DNA of 64,000 nucleotides from Liolophura sinensis (GCF_032854445.1 NC_088295.1:20387385-20451384); one strand, 5' to 3'. Shown: positions 48,601-62,217, counted from the stretch's first letter. The notes: generated by a model not told the origin, from the letters alone. A program made the numbers and translations.

Positions 48601-51600
48601 AACAAACTACTTCGTTGGCAAAGGGGGTCACGCAGTGATTTTGAATGTTAAGTTAGGACAACTTGATTCAGTGGTTTAACAGCTATATTACCCTTTTCAA
48701 CTTCACCGCAGCGGTTATGTAACGTATCAGGAAGTGTGTTAATGATTCCGCGGAACGTGACGTCCAGCTATGTCTGAACGCAAATGTTAACTCATACTTC
48801 CTGGCTCATTTTCTCCACAAAGAGCCCAATATGACGAAAATATCTAAAGGTTTCAGAAAGATTTCATTTTCCATATCCATGTTTGAATAGGCACTGGCCT
48901 AAAGCCAGAGAGGATGCTCGGCTTCTCTGTTGCGTCCGTCCTGGACGGTTGGAGGTGTTTTGTGGAGGATTTGATACCATTTGCTCAGAGGTTAGGCTTG
49001 TCGATTTATTCTGGACGGGAGAAATTTCAGGGGAACTGGCTGTTTGGATGCAACAAATAGAGTAATACCCAGAGGAGTGAATGGAAAGGCTTAAATTGGA
49101 TCAGCTACTTTGCTCAACGTGATGACTGAAGGTTTGCGGAGAGTCCTTTAGAGTCAGGTGCCACGGGTTGTTCCCTGAACTGGTTACGGTGAGAAGACGC
49201 GGTGGTAGCCTCACCACTTCTAGCATCACGCCTCTTAAAACAGGCGATCACTGTCCGAGGGAGCTGCTGAGGTCGGCGATTCGCACGAGTTGTTTAACTT
49301 CCATAACGAAATAGCATTCTCCACGTATGGCCATCCTAACTGACCACAAGCGATGACCGCCCTGCACAACCCTCTTTGTTGTACGATTCATGACACAAGC
49401 CTTGTCCACTTCGGAGGGAAGGCGTTTGCCGTTGACCTTTGACATAAAATGTTTGTATCTTGCCCCATGTTCGGAAGACAAACGGTTTGGTATTCCGCGT
49501 GGGCCGCTTGTTTCATTTTGACCTCTTTTTGGAACAGCTAAAAAAAATTCATGATACATGAGAGAGAATTATGTGTTTTATAACTGACGTTATATCATTG
49601 GCGGTACATAAAAGTGCGATGCTGTAATTAACATTTATACAGTTGCGCAGTACAGTAGCCGTAATACAACTTTTTCCATACACGAACCACCTGGTCAGCA
49701 ACCACCCGCCTGATGACATGATAACTAAGTGTGTTATACCATGCTAGCGGTGCATGTTCTGTATATAGTCTATAATCGACGTGACCCGAGTTATACACAT
49801 GTACTGTATAAAGGTCTTCAATCTATAGATATTCTTAACATTTGCATTAGAAGTATCTGCGTTGCCGATAAAAGAATTCAAAATGCACGAACCTGAAATA
49901 TATTCCTGTTTATGATCGAAATAATTGCTAATATTAAATGCCAATGATTATATGAGAAAATAACGCGTTTTATACAAATTATAATTGTAAATGATGAAGA
50001 AAAAAGGCAATGCAATAAGTTCAGTTGTGTCAAGTCTCAGTGATTAAGTACACCAGCTTCGCTCAAGCAAGCAAATGTATATGTAAGTGTGTATATCTAT
50101 CGTTGTGCGCGGAATGTTAAAGGGATTCCTTGCTCCGATGAAAAAGTGACCTTATTCATACGTCTGACACAAGTCGAAAATAGCTTGGGTCTCTTCAGTA
50201 TTCGACAATCAATTTTATCTTCGAACATCAGCATCTGTGTAGAAAAGTGATATAAAACCCCTGATAACATTCTGCGTGACGTAATATTATCATAGAACAA
50301 GGCATTCACCTGTCGACCGATTCGCTTCACTGACAACACAATATACCTGTTGCTGTTTGGTGGCTTTTCAGGCATAACTGCCCATGGCTATAATTGGTAG
50401 GTGATTTAGCTCGATTATCAGATGAAGTAAATTTACACTGTTATCTAAAGAGAAGCGCGAGCGACAAGGGTTTGCTTGTTTCTCAGGAACACAGGCGTAC
50501 GGCAGGGAAGCCAATGTCGCCACAACTCTTTTCAACTGCCACATTATATACTTACATACAATGTAGTTACGTGCTGTGCTTAGCTTTCCCAGGACTTTTG
50601 CGGACATATATTTATTGTGCTTAAGTAAATCCAACGGGATACTATACATATGAAAATAAAGGTGTCGCTGGGTTTTATTCAGCCAAGTAGGCCCACTCTC
50701 TCTCGTCTTCAGCTACATGGAATTCTTCCAGTTTGCACCCTAGCGGTAATATTTTACAGGCAGATTTCATCTTATCCATTCAATCATTTTTCTTTTCATT
50801 ACAAGTTTTGGTGTAATTTAACATCTCTGGCATTTGTTCTATACGATACGATTTTTTTTAAAGTGAAAGATAAAGTACAAACACTCAGAAAACTATCTGT
50901 GATACCTTCAATTATTTATTTTTTTTTTCAATATTTCTTACAGATCATCAGATGCAGCAATATATTTAAATTCTAGGGTGGGTTAAACAGCATATCGGTA
51001 GTGTTCGGCGATGATCATGTCGCGCGATATCCTTTTTTTTGCATGTGTTTAGTCAACTCTCATTATATTCAGTTTTTATAGTTTTATATATCTATACTCG
51101 TACTAAGTACAGAACTTTTTTAGCACAGTAATAGGCAAATTTTTTTCATTTATATGATTGTTCAACACAATACAACACAACACCGGTACTCAATTAGACA
51201 ATGATTGCCAGTTTTTATGAGACGAGGGAATGGGAGTGCTCAGAAGAAACTGGGTCCACCTTTATGGCAAGTCACTGACGAACTTTTCCCCATCTTTCAT
51301 AGATTTAGGCGCCATATCATGGCAAGGAGTCCTCGGCGGATGTACTACTGCGCTAACGTGGTCGACATATTCTCTCCTCGTGCAGAGTCCTGTGACCTTC
51401 CGTCTACCACCTCTCCTGAAATCTGATATTGACGACAGATTAACGTAAGCCATAATGATGAACCAAAACGAGGGTGTCATCGTAAGCGGTAACATGTTGT
51501 TGTTGAAAAGTTGTTGTGACTAAACGAAGCGGGAAGGTAAATAATGGCCACATTTCATAATATTCGTTGATGGAGATTTGGTTTTAAGAATGGAGAATAT

Positions 51601-51911
51601 TTATGGTTCACAGGTGGGCTATCGGTGACGCCAGATATGGCTGAAATAGTTTTCATTTCGTTGGAAATACGAGACTCGGTAGTCAACACCATATCTCTGT
51701 AAAAGTTATGTGAATATTAATGAAGACACATGACCACCTCGACCGATGGAATCTCTATTCTTTTTGTCAAGGCATTTTGCTTCGTTGACTAACACGGATT
51801 ATATCACTTTTTCGCTCGTATCAGAAAACCAGCTGTCTTTCAACAGATAACTGGAATGATCTGTCGTGAAGAGACTAATTACGAACAATGAGAGCGGGGA
51901 ATCTAATTCTG
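45607..51911. other. Non-coding intergenic stretch
   Basis: No supported gene. One minus-strand frame at 49248-49559 is discussed under findings as a weak exon candidate. Confidence 0.35.
49248..49550 (-). CDS. Unrecognised open frame, possible terminal exon
   Basis: A minus-strand frame of about 100 codons, entered just after a T-run and TAG acceptor-like site (about 49551-49543). It reads AVPKRGQNETSGPRG, later ARYKHFMSK, and stops at 49248. The spacing of basic, Gly and HF residues faintly recalls the C-terminal strands of fibroblast growth factors. No matching upstream FGF exon was found, so this may be chance. Confidence 0.12.
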   Translation of the reverse strand, partial: EFFLAVPKRGQNETSGPRGIPNRLSSEHGARYKHFMSKVNGKRLPSEVDKACVMNRTTKRVVQGGHRLWSVRMAIRGECYFVMEVKQLVRIADLSSSLGQ

Positions 51912-51980
51912 TCTGGGATTGAACCGCCACCTTTTGTGCCTCGTGCTCAGCATTCGCGCGCCTTATTCACTCAGCCATGT
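51912..51980 (-). mobile_element. tRNA-like sequence, probably a SINE head
   Basis: On the minus strand, TGGCTGAGTGAATAAGG (A-box region, complement of 51961-51977) is followed at tRNA-like spacing by GGTTCAATCCC (complement of 51915-51925). Arm pairing looks imperfect and no clean acceptor stem was found. Confidence 0.5.
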
Positions 51981-54900
51981 ACACAAGCAATGTATATATA
52001 GAAGAATGTGTTTGTATGCCTAACATAAAATGCTTTCACGAAGTCACGGGATAGTTCGGTCTTTCTTTGGATGTAAGTGTCCAGCTGGTCAGAATGAAAT
52101 GATCATATAGATAACAAGCGAACACCCGCGGACAAAATGTGTGCAGGACTGGAATAAAGAGAAAATGATCACAGAGTCGCGTTTACTTCATCGGTGCCTG
52201 TATACAACTAAATCCACCGTGAAGGGAATGTAGAAAACATAGATCAAGTTAAAAGGCAAAAAGTTTAATATAGAAACCATGACTGTGAGTTCCTTTCTTC
52301 TGTGCTCATTCAACATTTCTCAGCCACACCTGGGGAGAATTATCCACCATTGTTATGAGTGCTGACATCATAGGGGTGGCCAAATCACCACCAGTTGTGT
52401 CACAGGCGGGGGTGTCGGGGATGATACCCCTAGCTCTCTCTGTATACGTAACACCACCGTCTCTATCTCAGATCACCAGCAGGTTCGGAAACAAAGAATT
52501 ATTTTGGTAGCCCCATGAATCTATACAGCCGTATACAAGGCCGAGAGAAAACTAAACATTTGTACTTGGCCGATTGTCTTTCGTGCTATGACAACTGCAA
52601 ACATTCCTCCCCCACCACACGTGCCGGGTAGCAGAGCCTAGAGATGAACATCACGGGGAGATAAGCCAGCGATCTGTTCGGCAGACCCCAGAGTGAATAT
52701 CTTCACACCCCTCCAATCAATGTCAAACACAGCACACCAGCATACACTCCTCAACAGCCATATTTGCCCACACCTGTGAGTTGACGAACATCCAACGGCG
52801 GGAAGTGACAATAACTTAACTTTTAAATCACTTTGAAAAAGATAGTGCAAAGAATATGTACCCCACGTCACATGTCAGAAGAAACCTTCGGTTCTGTCCC
52901 TGTTTATGAAATTGCATAAAAAAACAATCTAAATAATTCGTGTTTTTGTAACTCAACATAACAGCTTTTATGAAACATTAAAAAGATGTAAAACAAACCA
53001 CCAAAATAGATATCTAATATATTTGTATACTCAGTATATATGCACAAGCCAGTGTAAACTTACCAACTCTCACGAAATATAATACAATGAGGTGAATTGT
53101 TCAAAAAGGGAAATTTGTGCTCATATACAGGCTTTTTCCATGTGTCGAAAAAAGGGAATTAAACTAAGCCACATGTATGTTATACGTCCGACAGTGAGTA
53201 TGCGCAAAACGATGCATGGCGACACGGAAGTTTTAAAAGGGATTTGAATTCGGGTTTTATGTATCAATTGTCAGACATGTCACTGTTAAGTGGAGTTGAA
53301 ATCCGGTTTGATTACCATGCAGAGGCACAAATATAGGCTTACATGTGCCTATCGGGCCACATTAACACCCGTTCAGTTTACAGCCCATATATCCCGTGTC
53401 AGGACATAATCTCCAGGGACCTGATTACGACGTGAATAAAACTTACGGGTGTCAAACACTTGTCAACTTCAAGTAGTCGACTAGACTAGATTTCCAGTCA
53501 ATCCTAGCTATTAGCATATACCAATCCCACTCGGTATTGTATTTCTAGACAGTAAATAACGAAATATCACGTCTGCACTGTTTAGTGCTGAAAAATTGGA
53601 CATATTAATGCAATACTATTTACTTGATGGGTGCATGTTGAACGCCGCAATCCTAGACGTATATGTTGACAGCGTTTGCACAGAAAAAACTGAGCATTAC
53701 CAACTGCTTTACCAATGATAGAGTGTATGGAAATTAAGAATATGTGGGGATTTTTTGCATGGTGAACCGTTCCATTAAGGTGCACTATTGGCTTTTCTCG
53801 GGCAGACCGATCACGTGAATCGCAAATTCAAGTTTACAGTGATGCTCCAATGTTTAAAATCTCGCGTGATAATGCATGAAAAGTGGATAGTGCACTAGCT
53901 CAACTGTTCGTGGAGTCAAACTGTTGACGATTTTATTTTGGCGTTCCGATGCATGTATAGTTCGCTCTCATAAAATTTTTTTTTTTTGCATTGCAGAACA
54001 GACGAAACACAATACTAAAAATTCCTTAGTTGTATTTAATTCTGAGACGAACATCGGCAATAAACCAATGGAAAGTAATGTGGTGATTTACTGTGTGGAA
54101 TATGCATCAACAACCAAAACACTGAGATTCGATGATCTGCGTGAATGCCGCAGTGATCTTTGCATCATCCAGTGTTTGCAATAAACTTATATTAAGATGT
54201 CTTAGAGCTGGTCAGTGACATTACACTGCATGCTGAACGTGGTTGTGTCCAGTTCCGTGCTGCAGATCAGTATAGAAGCTCAACGTTATGCATGTGTCAG
54301 TCGATTATACCTTATCATCCGATCAGGTAACTATTCCATATCTGCATGGTATGTTCGGCGATCTGAAAAAAAAAACAACTTATATTCATGCTCGTTCATA
54401 AATTTCTACGACGTACGATTTCATTTGTCAGCTATTATAGCATTACGTATGATAGTGATCAAGAAAATTACATGCTATTTGACTGCAAATACGGTGACGA
54501 ATAGCTTACTTGTGAATGCCATCCTCACCACGCATGGTTCTGACTTACATGGTCATTAACTGAAGATTTGTTTGCATTAACAATAAACAATTTTTTCTTC
54601 TAAAACCTGGTTTGAATGCGTATAAGCAATTCCGACCCATTCAAGCTTGGGCTATTTTTTTGTTTTTCAACTGTTTCTTCCACCCTACTTCTCTCGTAGT
54701 CTTGGTGACAATCATCGGTCGACAACTGCCGTATATATATATGACGGCCGTGCAATATAGGTAGTCATCATATGCACTCCATGTAGATCCCTTTCCTACA
54801 ACCAGTATCATACAGGCCTACATACTGAGCATATACCCTACATGCGGGGTGAAAATGTGTCAAAGGTTTACTAGTCTACACCGGTTTCCTTCACCCACCA

Positions 54901-55779
54901 AACTGATCGTCCTTGTACCTGTAAAATATTCTTAAACGACAATGAAATACAAGCAAAATATCATTTCGAATATAGACAACACATCTGAGGATGCGTTTAA
55001 AACCCATCCATCTCTTAAAAGGCAAAGCCAGTATATTAGACTGTAGCTTTTACCTGAAGCGTGAATGTAAACGCGTTTCTGTTAATCTTTCGTATGGCAA
55101 AGAACAATGAATTCGCCACCAGCATGAATTTGTTTTTAAGTCTATCGACAGATCGGTATCTACATATTTATGAAGCTTTATAGCAGCATTGTTTGATGAT
55201 TTGATGGGTTGCAGGAAAACAGAAACAGAATCCATGCATAAGAAGTGTACAGACACACTTTCCCAATATATATAGGCTGGAGATCTACGTGATCGATGAT
55301 TATACATGCTATGTGATAGTAGTCAAATGATGGACGTGAAAGCGGGCCAATTCAAGAGTTATGCCCCATTAGTTTATACTTAGTTTATAACAATTAGAAT
55401 GTATAGGCCTTTATACAGGTTCTTGCTCAGTCTTAAACGTCAGCTTTCTACCAAAAAAATTCAATACTCCACAGCAGTTTTGTGCCTATTACAATACGTA
55501 ACTTTTCAGTTGGGTGTTAGAACACTGAGTGTTGTGAGCAATCATGTGGTCGATTCAGCCATTCTCACAGAGGTGTGTCAAGTGTCAGAAACAGTTCACT
55601 AAAAATTATGTGTTTGTTTACAAATGCCATTTTCAGTTTGTTCGGTTTGAAAAGTTGTTTTAATATACAAAACTGTTTGTACAGCGTTGATTTTTATGGT
55701 TTTATGTGCACAGCTAGTGAATGGTGCCTTTCCACGCAGAGCTAATCACCCTGTTTTGACTATGGACTGGTCTGGTCGG
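51981..55779. other. Non-coding intergenic stretch
   Basis: AT-rich, with no supported gene. A short (AT)n run is at about 54732. Confidence 0.35.
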
Positions 55780-55862
55780 GACCACCTCGCGTGTCACCAG
55801 TGCTGGGGGACCGATGAGGGCAGATAAATGCGCTTACTGGCTGAGCTATCAGCCACTTGTCG
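55780..55862 (-). mobile_element. Possible tRNA-like SINE head
   Basis: Minus-strand TGGCTGATAGCTCAGCCAG (complement of 55837-55855) followed by TAAGCGC resembles a tRNA D-arm with A box. The B box is not clear. Confidence 0.4.
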
Positions 55863-55971
55863 CTGAGTCGGGCTAGCTGTGTGTAACGCTCATAGTGGAT
55901 GTGTACGGCACGGCGAACTGAGCAACACGCTACAGCTCTCCCTCACTGTCCGATCTCTGTTGGCGTTTACC

Positions 55972-55998
55972 ATGGGAGTGTTACCGGGCAAGATGTAA
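55972..55998 (+). promoter_or_regulatory. Short upstream ORF in the likely meteorin 5' leader
   Basis: ATG to TAA, nine codons including the stop (MGVLPGKM), with a CCATGG start context. It could lower translation of the downstream ORF if it is in the mRNA. The transcription start is unknown. Confidence 0.3.
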
Positions 55999-56095
55999 GA
56001 ATATGTCGAATTCCAAAAAGAGATCAGATCGTCTACATTTTGTATCTGTGTTAACTTTTAAGGAAGGAACGTGAATTTCACCGACAGTTGTGGAA

Positions 56096-56238
56096 ATGTT
56101 GACAATGTGTGTGGGGGGGTTCCGATTGGTGAGGGAGGTGGTGCTCTGGGCAGTGCTCCTCGTCTCCCTCGGACTCGGGGTGTGGGGCCGGCCCGCTGTC
56201 ATCCAGCGTTACTGTGACCAGTGCGAATGTATACTGAG
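56096..56238 (+). CDS. METRNL: Meteorin-like exon 1, signal peptide
   Basis: Starts ATGTTGACAATGTG and ends at donor GTACGT (56239). It reads MLTMCVGGFRLVREVVLWAV, LLVSLGLGVWG, then RPAVIQRYCDQCECIL. The hydrophobic core and GVWG/RP cleavage-like site fit a secreted protein. Confidence 0.78.
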
Positions 56239-59200
56239 GTACGTACTCACTTATCTGTGTATCCCCAGCTTCAACGGCGGACATAATCTAAGCAATCATT
56301 GTGTAGAATTTTTCTCCACACAGTGGATAGCTTCTCTCTGACCGGTCAACATCCTTAACACGCTATCAGTAAACACGTGTGCGTGTTCTCCCAACAACGG
56401 ATGTTATGTCACTGGTTGTCTATAATTACACACTGATGTCTGCTATTATTTGTCTTTCAGCGGAATTTGCTCTTTTTTCATGTCACCATAGTTTTTGCGT
56501 GTGCAGTGCTTATGAAAATAATTAAAACCATTTATTTCTCTTGGTGACATCCTGTGTGAACAATGTTATCGGTAAGCATGTCAAGTTGAGTACATACTGA
56601 TACCAGCCCTACTGCACTGACTTGTGTCTGCTGCGATTTCAGAGCTCCCGAAGCGTGCCACGATATGTGGCAAATTATTGCGTATATTAGTCACTTTCTG
56701 CTCCAAAATAAGCCTCGGTGAACTGGGCAGAAACAAACTGAGGCTACAAATAAGCAGAGTATCATTGGAGTGAGAGAGCTTTCTGCTGGATGGCAGATAT
56801 GCAAAGAAAAGAAGAACAATGAAACCACACTTTTTGTGTTTCGATCGATCCACTTTTTATATCCTCAGCAACTGATAGAAATGAACACATTAGTACTTTT
56901 TTTTAAGGCTAAATGCAGTTTTCTTACACATGTGTTGAGGTTAAATCCATTTAGGCAGTTTACAACATTGTAAGTTTCTGTTAAAGAATGATCTCACAAA
57001 TGAAGAGCATTTAAGCTCTTTGTGTTATTTTCTTAACCACATGTTGCATTATTTTGTCTGAATTGGCAACAGTAGTTATTGTGCATTGTAGTACATATGT
57101 GCAATTCATAAATTTGTTTTCAGTTGTTTAGACTGTCAAGCCAGATAGATTTCCCACAGAAATGTACATGTTTAATTATCGTTAATGTTCAGAATGGCTT
57201 AGTGTAAAGAAGGAATTTAATGACTCTGTTTGTGCTTAATTTTGTTACAGTACGTCAGTTTTTAGTATCATTTGTGGTGTCTTCAGTGCTGATGTTATGT
57301 CGTACTTAGTGTTTAGGGAGGAAGTCAACCAGAATTAACAGTGCAATTCATGGTCAGCCAGCTAGTTTGTCATGCTTTGTTATGACCCAGTCACAAATGT
57401 GCCCTTCATTAAACTAACATATGTAGAGGAAGACCTGTAAATAGTCTACGCCTAGTAAAGATAATTTTTCACTAGGTAAAGATCTTGATTTGATAATTCT
57501 ATACAAAAGAATACACTTCTCAGGGACAAAAGTTTGTTTTTTATGGTGAAATTATTGTGAACTTTCCCACCCGCTGCAAGTTGGGAGATTTGTGTGTTTA
57601 AAAAATGTACAGTTGTTATCTTAATATTTGCTTTATGCTATAACATAACTGGCTGTAAAACACTGGAGTAATAAACTGTCGTTAAAAAGTACCTACAAGG
57701 GCCAGAAATCAGGCTATAATTGTATTTTGAGGGGTCAGTTTTAAAGGTGTGGAGGATAGAACTAGGATTAGAGGGACTTCAGGTAAACACTTAGGCTTGG
57801 TCTGACACCTTTGATGTGAAGATTTAGCGCCTTATTCCGCCAGGTTGGTCAGGTGCATTGAAAGCTAAGGTCGACACTCCACCACTCACAGGAGAGGCTT
57901 AACTGTTAATTTCGCCTCCCTTTTGATCTGCCAGTGGACTGGAGATCCAAATTAAGCAGTTCCTGGGTCAGGTGGACATAGGCATCTGTACAGAGCCAGG
58001 GTCCTGGCTCTCTATGGTCAGATTTCCTCACAGCTCTGGTTCAAAGTTCAGTTGGCGGTGCAAAAGCTGGAATCTCTGATAAGAGGCTTTATTATATCTA
58101 GTATATAGCACAAAAACTTTTGCAAATATTTAGTGCAAACTTAACAATCTTATTAACAGTACATTTTTATAAGAAAAACATATTTTGTCTGTAATAATAA
58201 AGAACATACTAAGTCTTTATGTATGATGCATTTGCAAAGTGCTGTGGTAATTTGAAGTGCAATAGATCACTATTACTATATGTACTGCTGAAAACAATGA
58301 GTATGCTATGTGTGTCATCTGTAGTGAGCCTGTCCTGGCACTGACAACCAAATAGGCTCTATATCACAGCCATTAGGCGATTAAGTAACAGGTTCAACAG
58401 GTTGCAAACTTGTTTTCCTTGAAAATGATTAGAAAAAACATGTACGTACAATACAGAGGTTCTTTTATGCTATAGATGTTCACAACACTTGTGTTGCACA
58501 TGTATGCAGGAGTGGAAGAGCCAACTAACTGTGTGCAACAAATATTAATTATGTAACCTTGTGAAACTTGATTGTGTGGAGAAAATTTTCCACAGACAGT
58601 TTGGAATAAATAATGTGACTGGAGGTTAAGGGATTGGCTGTTGGTGTCGTTAAAATTGAAGCTTTTTTTATCTGGTAGCCTAAATAAGAAAACACATCGC
58701 ATGACATTATATATCTTGCTATCAAAAAAGTAAACTAGTTGTATGACTGACGTGTCTAACTTATCAAAGGACAATACATGTTTCTTTTTCTGCTATGAAA
58801 GAAAAGGAAATGTTTGATAAAAACTGTAGCATATCACCTAAGTACTGATATATGTTATTTTTCTCTATGCTTTTTTCATCACATGTACACTTGGGTATTT
58901 TTAACTGTTTAATATTTCTTGCAGGCTTTTTCTGTGAGAGATTTCTTTAGATGGCATAGCTTAAGTCTGGAATTGGCAGATCAAAGGCAGGATTTCATTG
59001 GAGAGGAGTATAGCAGACAGATCAGATTATTGATCCCAGGTTTAATCCTCCAGTGATTTTCTAATGGACAACTCTTTAGTGATCATTGAACATGCATTGA
59101 TAACAATTCTGTACTGCACTGCTCAAGTGTGCAGGTGGCCTGAAGCTGTCGATTTCATTGTAATGTCCGGGAAAAGAGAAAGCTAATTCTCCCCACACAA

Positions 59201-60433
59201 AATGTTTTTAAAATGTTGATTTGTTGCCAAATGAAACGTCTCCACAACAGGTGTTGAGACATTTGAAGTTGTCTGCTAAACATGCAATGCCTTTGATGTT
59301 AATATATTTAGTAAAATAGACGTTTTACTTCAGTGTGATACATGAAAACCTAAATGGCCGCATTTTTATGTTTTGCTTTTCCATTTTATTTGATTAGTAC
59401 TAGGTGTCATCTGTCTCCAGTTGTGCTTATAGTTCAAACATTTGAAACTATTGACTATAATTTCTGAATTGAAAGCCAGAAAGTGTAGTTGGGAGTTGAC
59501 GGTAATGTTTCCTTTGTGAGGCCTTTTCAGTAAGTTTTAAAGGTATTGCTTTATTCGTGTTAGTGCCTTGGACTGCCTTGGTCAGGTTTATAGGTAAGGC
59601 ATAAAAAGATTCAAAGCATGAGGTGTGTGTCATGAACTGGGCCAGACTGGGCTTTACATATATCTACAGTATTGGGGTAAAAATTGTAAAGGCTGTATTG
59701 TAATCTCTGAGACATAATAAGAGTAGAGTTTATGCAAGCTGGCCTGTGTTTTGTTTGAGAGCATTCAGGGACTGTTGTCGTAACGTCTCTCCACCAGCCT
59801 CGTGTTGGTTTTGGCGTATTTCTTAATCTGTTGCATGAGCGGGCTGTGTTTGAACAGGATATGTAACTGCTCCTCTTCAAACCCAGCCTTGTTGTTATTG
59901 CACAAATCTCGCCCAATCTGTAAACCTCATGTCTTTCGATTCTTATTTTTTTACACAATGGCTACGTGGTGGATTTTTTCAAAGTGCAAGAGAGTTGACA
60001 TGATGCAATCAACAGTGTAAATCAAATCAGCAGGGTCTTGGTGGTTTGTGTTTGGAATGCGGGCACCCATGCTGGGGTTAGAAATCAATGGCAGGGACTA
60101 GATGGGCACACAGGAAGTGAGGAAGCATTGTCTAACTGGCAGAAGAGAAGCCAGAATAACTTTTTCTGGCCCAGACAAAACAAACCAGAGGATGGCCTTT
60201 TGCCATGTCTGGCCCCTTAACCCAGACTATCAGAAGTCTAACAAGTTATTCCCCACCCTAATCATGGGTTTATTTATCCAGGCGAAGGTAGCATCTTCTC
60301 AGTCTCCCCTTCTCAGGAATGTGACACAAACGAAAATATAGAAGTAGATCAAATAACCAGCAGAGATAACCTTTTAGATTGATTCAGATGAACATGTCTC
60401 TATTGCTGGTCCCGTGTGGAAGCCATTTTAAGA

Positions 60434-60494
<61 letters not shown>

Positions 60495-62217
60495 ATGCAC
60501 TGTATTATGAATGCAACACATGATTGCCAAAGATTTAAATCTGTATTGTATATCCAAGCTAGAGAACAAGCTAACCAATTTTAAGTCTGCTTTCACAGTC
60601 TACATATACAGTCTCGTCTTTGATTAACCTAAAATTAATCCATGTTTGACTTCACAAGTTTGTCCAGGACATTGTCCCAGGTAATGGTGCCCATTAAATG
60701 CCATTTAATATCAGTGTGTTTGGGGCAGGGTAGTGGGCTCCAGGGGACTCTGCAAACAAACCCAGGAATGTGGAGCATACACCTAACATGCCCTGCACGT
60801 CGCCACCCCTCGTGCTTGCATACCTCTCCCCAGGAGTGCTTTTGTCCCAACCAACTCACTCTAGACCAGAAAAATGATATCACAACTCTGAAAAGAAATC
60901 TGAGAGAAAAAAAACTGGTCTGAAGGGCGTGCTTATTGAGCATCTGACATAGCGTCTAGCGAGGTGTGTCATCTGAATGATCTGGATCTGAGTGGATGTG
61001 TTAGGTTACATTTGATCTTCTAATTGTGACAATACAACGCCACAGCTAAGCTCTAGCTTTACCAAGTTGGAATGCTTCTCTCAAGGGTATGGTTAGGAAT
61101 GGGTGGGTAATAATCCAATAACTTCAAATGACTCTCAGACATGCAAGCCAGCAGTTTAAGCTACAGGCCTATTGTCATCAATCTATTTGGCCCGGATTAG
61201 GTTTACTTGGACTCCTGGATTTATATTTATGAGTCAGGTTCTTGTGACATGCCAGCAAGATATTTTTAAACTTGTGAAAACTTATTGTACACTAGTTAGG
61301 CTTAAGCTTCCTCATGGAGAAACCAGATATCATCAAACTAGCATACCCTGTTTCAAATTTTACTTTAAAAGCCCACTCACATACACGCAAAGGCATGCAG
61401 GTCTGCTTTCTCGGATAAAGTTTGAAACACTTCAGAAATAAGTTTAAGCTACAGCTACTAAGGTGCTTCAGTACATAAATTGTGATTTTTCGAAGAATAT
61501 TTATTTGTATTTATTACTACCGATGTTTTAAATCGTTTTAGTTAGAAAATCTGTGGTCTTACACTTTGCTGTATTGTTTAAACTGCTTATCTTTGCATGC
61601 CATTTGAAAGAAGCTATACATTGTCCCCCACTCTCACCACTCCTGACATCCTCACTAAGAGGAACATTGTCAGCTGTATTATATTGCAATAATCATAGTT
61701 TTCTGAAGATGTTCATGTATCAGTAAGAACTGTTTTATTTATTTATTTTCTTTTGAGAAAATTTCTTTCACTTATGTCTCTCTACTGTGACTGTTTTGTG
61801 AAGATACTAAAATCATAACTGTTTTGTGTGTTTTCAGTGAGGACACATCTGAACCTAGAGGAATAACCAATGTTAAAGCCAAGTGCAAAGAAGGCCATGT
61901 GGAGTGGTCTAACCCATATGGGGCTGTCCGAGTGGAGATAAACCCAGGTTATCCTGTAGATTTCAAAGGATGTGTGCTAATCACCAGTGAATATACCCGT
62001 GTTAAAGTATCTCAGGAAACACGAATTGGATTAAAACACATACAGACAGTAGAAGGTGTTTCCAAAGAAATATGTTTGACTGCTTCATCTGCACCTATAA
62101 TGCTGTATATAGAACTAGTCCCAGAGTCGTCAGTGGTCTTCAAAGGTGTACCCAGGGTGGTTATAGACTATGATATAGAGAGACTACAGTCAAAACTGTA
62201 TTTTGATCCATTAGAAG
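56096..62217 (+). CDS. METRNL: Meteorin / meteorin-like secreted factor, first two exons
   Basis: Exons 56096-56238 and 61838-62217, joined in frame through a split Ser codon; the second exon leaves in phase 1, so the gene continues beyond the window. Residues 1-31 form a signal peptide (VVLWAVLLVSLGLGVWG). The mature part has DQCEC, then an ITNVKAKCKEGHVEWSNPYG segment and AVRVEINPG. This matches the vertebrate DRCSW...C.EGA.EW.YP.GAL pattern. The later C-terminal, NTR-like part is missing here. Family role: secreted factors acting in neural/glial development and, for METRNL, in metabolic and immune signalling; invertebrate roles are little known. An in-frame stop at 56072 supports the start at 56096; the fourth codon is also ATG. 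Whether this is METRN or METRNL cannot be told from sequence; the symbol rests on gene order. Confidence 0.8.
56239..61837 (+). other. Meteorin-like intron 1
   Basis: A 5.6-kb intron without recognised exons. It holds the (AT)n microsatellite at 60436-60492. Open frames inside are short and chance-like. Confidence 0.7.
60436..60492. repeat. (AT)n microsatellite, about 28 repeats
   Basis: An uninterrupted AT dinucleotide run in intron 1 of the meteorin-like gene. It is likely to vary in length between individuals. Confidence 0.97.
61838..62217 (+). CDS. METRNL: Meteorin-like exon 2, conserved N-terminal domain
   Basis: Acceptor TTTTCAG ends at 61837, donor GTAAGT at 62218. It reads CKEGHVEWSNPYGAVRVEIN, later GCVLITSEYTRVKVS, LTASSAPIMLYIELVPESS and VVIDYDIERL. 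Cysteines in CKEG, GCVL and ICLT match positions conserved in the family as I recall it. Confidence 0.85.

Noticed and set aside
51912-51980. Functional tRNA gene
   Set aside because: A- and B-box-like words are present, but I could not pair a clean acceptor stem. SINE heads are common here.
56078-56284. Minus-strand frames over meteorin exon 1
   Set aside because: They are shadows of the signal-peptide exon.
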